Below the pieces are notes generated by a model. It was given only the letters and a program-made list of their open reading frames with translations, was not told the origin of the DNA and made no database searches. Of a DNA stretch of 64,000 nt, positions 61,319-64,000 are shown piece after piece. The stretch spans positions 1 to 64,000 of the forward strand of contig CADBYT010000008.1 of assembly GCA_902798975.1 (NCBI GenBank), given 5' to 3'. The first letter of the stretch is position 1, and each line of letters starts with the position of its first letter. Source of the DNA: an uncultured Bacteroidia bacterium. GTDB taxonomy: Bacteria; Bacteroidota; Bacteroidia; Bacteroidales; UBA932. The position numbers and the translations under genes were made by a program.

Positions 61319-63052
61319 TCAGTCGACCATCTTGTCGATGGTGAAGCGGATGATCTTGCGGGAAGTGTTCTTCTGGAACTCGACATCGCGGAGCTTGACC
61401 CGCTTAATGATTTTGTAGGGCGGCAGCTTGGCGTTGAGCTTCTTGACCTGCTCCTCGAAATAGGCCTGAGGATCCTGGATGCCCTTCGCCTGGAGGACGT
61501 CGGCATCGGGGAAGATCTCCGCCACGATGGTCTCCTTGTCCTTGTTCAGGCGGCTCTCGCCGGCATAGACCACCACTTCCAGCACGCCTTCGATCTTCTG
61601 GATATCCGCCTCCAGCTCCTCCGGATAGACATTCTTGCCGTTGGACAGGATGATCAGGTTCTTCTTGCGGCCGGTGATGTAGATCCATCCCTCTTCGTCC
61701 AGGCGGCCGTAGTCGCCGGTGTGGAAGTATCCGTCCTTGTCGAAGACCTCCGCCGTCGCCTCGGGGTTGTTGAAATAGCCCAGCATGACGTTGGGGCCCT
61801 TGACGCAGATTTCCCCTTCCCCGTTGGCGTCGGGTTCGTCGATTTTCACGCGGAGGTCGAAGATGGGAAGGCCCACGCTGCCCGCCTTCTGATAGAGGTT
61901 GCGGTTGCAGGAAATCAGCGGCGCACACTCGGTGATGCCGTATCCGTTCATGATGGTGATGCCGATGGCGTCGAAGGTGCGGATGATCTCCTCGTCCAGC
62001 TTCGCGCCGCCGCAGATAATCATCTCCAGCTTACCTCCGAACGGCTCCAGGATGCTCTTGAAGAGCTTGCGGCGCACGTCGATGCCGACCTTTCGGAGGC
62101 CGTTGCTGACGGACATCATCGTCTTCAGCAGGCCCGTCTTGCCGCTCTTACGCGCCCCGTCCCAGATCTTCTTGTGCATCACCTCGAGGAAGGCCGGCAC
62201 CAGGATCAGGTGGGTGGGCCGCTGCTCCCGGATCTCATCGCTCACATGTTTCAGGCCGCTGGAGATATAGACCTCGACACCCTGGGCGAGATGACCCACG
62301 TAGTTGACCGTGGAGCCGAAGGTGTGATGGGGCGGGAGGACGTGCAGCGACTTGGACGTAAGCGCGAAATTATACATGCCCAGCGTCATGTCCTGGCCGA
62401 TGTTCGTCTGTGAGAGCATCACACCCTTCCCCTTGCCCGTGGTTCCCGAGGTGTAGACGATGGACGCCAGGCGGCGGGGGTCAATCTCGTAGTCGTAGTA
62501 GGCGTTGTTTCCGGCAGCGAACAGCGCGCCGCCTTCCTCCTCGAGCTGCTGCAGCGAGAAGACTTCCCGTCCCGGGAAATCGGCCTCCGGCGACGGCTCG
62601 ACCAGGATGACCGTCCCCACCGAAGGGCAGGACCCTGCAGACAGCAGGGCGTCAAATTTGGCCCGGGAAGTCTTGCCGACGATCGCCGCGACGCAGCCCG
62701 TCGCATCGATGATGCCCGCGATGTCCTCGGGAGCAAGCTCCTTGTCGACGGGCACGAGCACCGAGCCGATGGCCATGACGGCGAAATACGAGCAGCACCA
62801 GCCGTAGGAATTCTCGCCGATCAGCGCGATGTTCTTCTCACGCAGTCCTTTGGCAATCAGGGCCGTACCGAGATTCCGGACGTCGTCGCGCCACTGCGGG
62901 AAGCCAACCTTGACCACTTCGGTGTCGGAAGGATGTACTTTGTATGACAGCGCAGTCCTGTCGGGGAAATTCGCCGCAGCCTCCTCCACGATGGAGCGCA
63001 TGTCGTCGATGAATGTCGTGTTATAGACGGGATAGTTCTTGTGCAAGTTCAT
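61319..63052 (-). CDS. Long-chain fatty-acid-CoA ligase-like AMP-forming enzyme
   Basis: A 577-residue AMP-binding enzyme of the FadD/long-chain type. Motif A3 YTSGTTGKGKGVMLSQ, A5 GYGITECAP, A7-A8 HTGDYGRLDEEGWIYITGRK and the A10 lysine in FQKNTSRKIIR are intact. It activates a fatty acid as acyl-AMP and then acyl-CoA (specificity unknown), probably for lipid synthesis or recycling. The stop touches the stop of the transporter ATPase gene with no terminator between. Confidence 0.85.
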   Translation of the reverse strand: MNLHKNYPVYNTTFIDDMRSIVEEAAANFPDRTALSYKVHPSDTEVVKVGFPQWRDDVRNLGTALIAKGLREKNIALIGENSYGWCCSYFAVMAIGSVLVPVDKELAPEDIAGIIDATGCVAAIVGKTSRAKFDALLSAGSCPSVGTVILVEPSPEADFPGREVFSLQQLEEEGGALFAAGNNAYYDYEIDPRRLASIVYTSGTTGKGKGVMLSQTNIGQDMTLGMYNFALTSKSLHVLPPHHTFGSTVNYVGHLAQGVEVYISSGLKHVSDEIREQRPTHLILVPAFLEVMHKKIWDGARKSGKTGLLKTMMSVSNGLRKVGIDVRRKLFKSILEPFGGKLEMIICGGAKLDEEIIRTFDAIGITIMNGYGITECAPLISCNRNLYQKAGSVGLPIFDLRVKIDEPDANGEGEICVKGPNVMLGYFNNPEATAEVFDKDGYFHTGDYGRLDEEGWIYITGRKKNLIILSNGKNVYPEELEADIQKIEGVLEVVVYAGESRLNKDKETIVAEIFPDADVLQAKGIQDPQAYFEEQVKKLNAKLPPYKIIKRVKLRDVEFQKNTSRKIIRFTIDKMVD

Positions 63053-63087
63053 TTCAGGTCAGCAGGTTTTAGTCATCAAACTCTTCC

Positions 63088-63876
63088 CTATCGCAGCACC
63101 TGCGTGAAAACGGGATCCTTGCCGTCCTCGGCAAGGACGTACACCTTGATGGTGCCGCGACCGTCCGAGGCGCTGAACAGATATTCCTTGCCGCCGGACA
63201 CGGCACGCTCGGCCACATCGGTCGCCTTGGCGCGGATCATCGGATAGGTACCGACCGCCGCATCGAAGATGGCGGATTCCTCCTCGGAGACCGCATGCGG
63301 CGCAGGGAATTCCGCCCGCTTCTCAAATTTTCCGGCCAGAAAGCCGCCCTCCTTCAGGAAGCGGTCGATCTCCGCGGGAACGGCATCGACACGCGCGGTG
63401 CGCACGCCGTAGCCCGGCAGGACGGTCGCTTTCGGGAGCTTCTCGGCGAGGGCCTTGGAACTGGTGTCCAGGCCGCCGCTGCCGAAGGTGCAGAACGGGA
63501 CCACGGTCTTGCCGCTGAAGTCCACGGTCTGGAGGAGCGTCTCGATCGGGTTGGCGTAGGTGCCGAACCAGACGGGATAGCCCAGGAAGATCACGTCGTA
63601 ATCCTTGAGATTCGCGGCAATCGGCTCGAGCTCCGGGAACTTCCCTTCGGACATTTCCTTCTGGCCGCGGGCGATGGTGGCATTGAAATCAGGATCGTAC
63701 GGATCGCACACGATGATTTCCTCGATGTCGGCGCCCAGCGCCTGCTGCAGGGCTTCGGCCACGATCTTCGTGGTTCCGGTCTGGGAATAATATAGCACAA
63801 GGGCCTTGGAAGTCGCCTTCTGGCCACAGGAAACGGCGAAAAGCACCATAATAGCCAAGAGAATAAAACGTTTCAT
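63088..63876 (-). CDS. Flavodoxin-like lipoprotein
   Basis: A 262-residue protein with lipoprotein signal MKRFILLAIMVLFAVSC and a flavodoxin domain (residues ~25-170): FMN loop VLYYSQTGTTKIVAEALQ, DYDVIFLGYPVWFGTYANPI, VVPFCTFGSGGLDTSSKALA. About 90 further residues follow, without recognised motifs. An exported flavodoxin might pass electrons in the periplasm. A normal-length leader separates it from TAACTTTG at 63919-63926. Confidence 0.8.
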   Translation of the reverse strand: MKRFILLAIMVLFAVSCGQKATSKALVLYYSQTGTTKIVAEALQQALGADIEEIIVCDPYDPDFNATIARGQKEMSEGKFPELEPIAANLKDYDVIFLGYPVWFGTYANPIETLLQTVDFSGKTVVPFCTFGSGGLDTSSKALAEKLPKATVLPGYGVRTARVDAVPAEIDRFLKEGGFLAGKFEKRAEFPAPHAVSEEESAIFDAAVGTYPMIRAKATDVAERAVSGGKEYLFSASDGRGTIKVYVLAEDGKDPVFTQVLR

Positions 63877-63918
63877 GGTTAGTATATTTTTACTTTAATC
63901 TTTTCGATAGCAGTCTTA

Positions 63919-63946
63919 CAAAGTTACACCTTTTTTTCTATTTTTG
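63919..63946. promoter_or_regulatory. Divergent -7 boxes near the right edge
   Basis: TAACTTTG on the minus strand (63919-63926) for the flavodoxin-like gene and TATTTTTG on the plus strand (63939-63946) for the gene starting at 63977. Confidence 0.5.
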
Positions 63947-63976
63947 TATTTGTGAAAGAATTGAAGTGGTAAACGC

Positions 63977-64000
63977 ATGACAAAGGACCTTTATCTGGCT
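63977..64000 (+). CDS. Start of an unidentified gene, cut by the window edge
   Basis: ATG at 63977 opens MTKDLYLA, with a -7 box 30 nt upstream. Only eight codons are visible, so neither function nor reality of the gene can be judged beyond the promoter and start. Confidence 0.35.

Noticed and set aside
1-64000. CRISPR arrays, rRNA genes, intact insertion sequences, replication origin
   Set aside because: I saw no regularly spaced repeats, no rRNA sequence, no transposase and no origin-like cluster.

Overview
This is a high-GC (roughly 58-60% by eye) chromosomal stretch from a member of the Bacteroidales, probably an uncultured gut or rumen type. The evidence is two SusC/SusD pairs, a hybrid two-component regulator, GH9 and GH97 glycosidases, many lipoproteins, and promoters of the Bacteroidota type (-7 box TAnnTTTG, -33 box TTTG) with almost no Shine-Dalgarno sites. 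Species cannot be named from the sequence.

Layout. 1-5.6 kb: envelope proteins (partial outer-membrane protein, a DUF3869-like lipoprotein, a YjbH-like barrel, a TapB-like protein), an HD hydrolase and an aminotransferase. 5.7-26.3 kb: a polysaccharide-utilisation locus with a GH9 glycosidase, a tyrosine recombinase, a promoterless SusC/SusD pair, a spacer, a complete SusC/SusD pair in the opposite orientation, a hybrid two-component regulator and a GH97 glycosidase. 26.4-41.8 kb: housekeeping genes (MscS channel, nrdD-nrdG, fucP-like symporter, MATE exporter, purA, purB, purC, purF, a radical SAM protein). 41.8-44.1 kb: a flotillin/NfeD/HTH operon. 44.2-47.2 kb: a cobalamin riboswitch driving a BtuB-like receptor and a short FecCD permease. 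47.2-48.5 kb: FMN-binding lipoprotein, HAD phosphatase, tRNA-Ala(GGC). 48.5-53.1 kb: an AT-rich, decaying accessory island starting beside the tRNA and bracketed by a 14-bp direct repeat. 53.1-58.0 kb: a four-gene operon (AMP-forming ligase, alpha/beta hydrolase, two small-molecule kinases). 58.0-61.3 kb: a polar amino-acid ABC transporter with a rearranged substrate-binding domain. 61.3-64 kb: long-chain acyl-CoA ligase, flavodoxin-like lipoprotein and the first codons of another gene.

The main discovery candidate is a phase-variable SusC/SusD switch at 8.4-20.3 kb. One susC has a promoter, signal peptide and carboxypeptidase-like domain. The other lacks all three and begins directly after the stop codon of a complete tyrosine recombinase. 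The two genes share a 119-bp, about 97% identical, in-frame block in inverted orientation (9462-9580 and 19851-19969). Inverting the intervening ~10.4 kb would place the silent receptor and lipoprotein behind the single expression site. Both susD genes end in the same perfect 69-bp terminator, also inverted.

Other notable observations: at least seven genes have their -7 box exactly 4 nt before ATG, which predicts leaderless mRNAs. An ABC permease is fused to what looks like a circularly permuted substrate-binding domain. Two families of dispersed palindromic repeats are present. An orphan, shortened permease is under cobalamin control.
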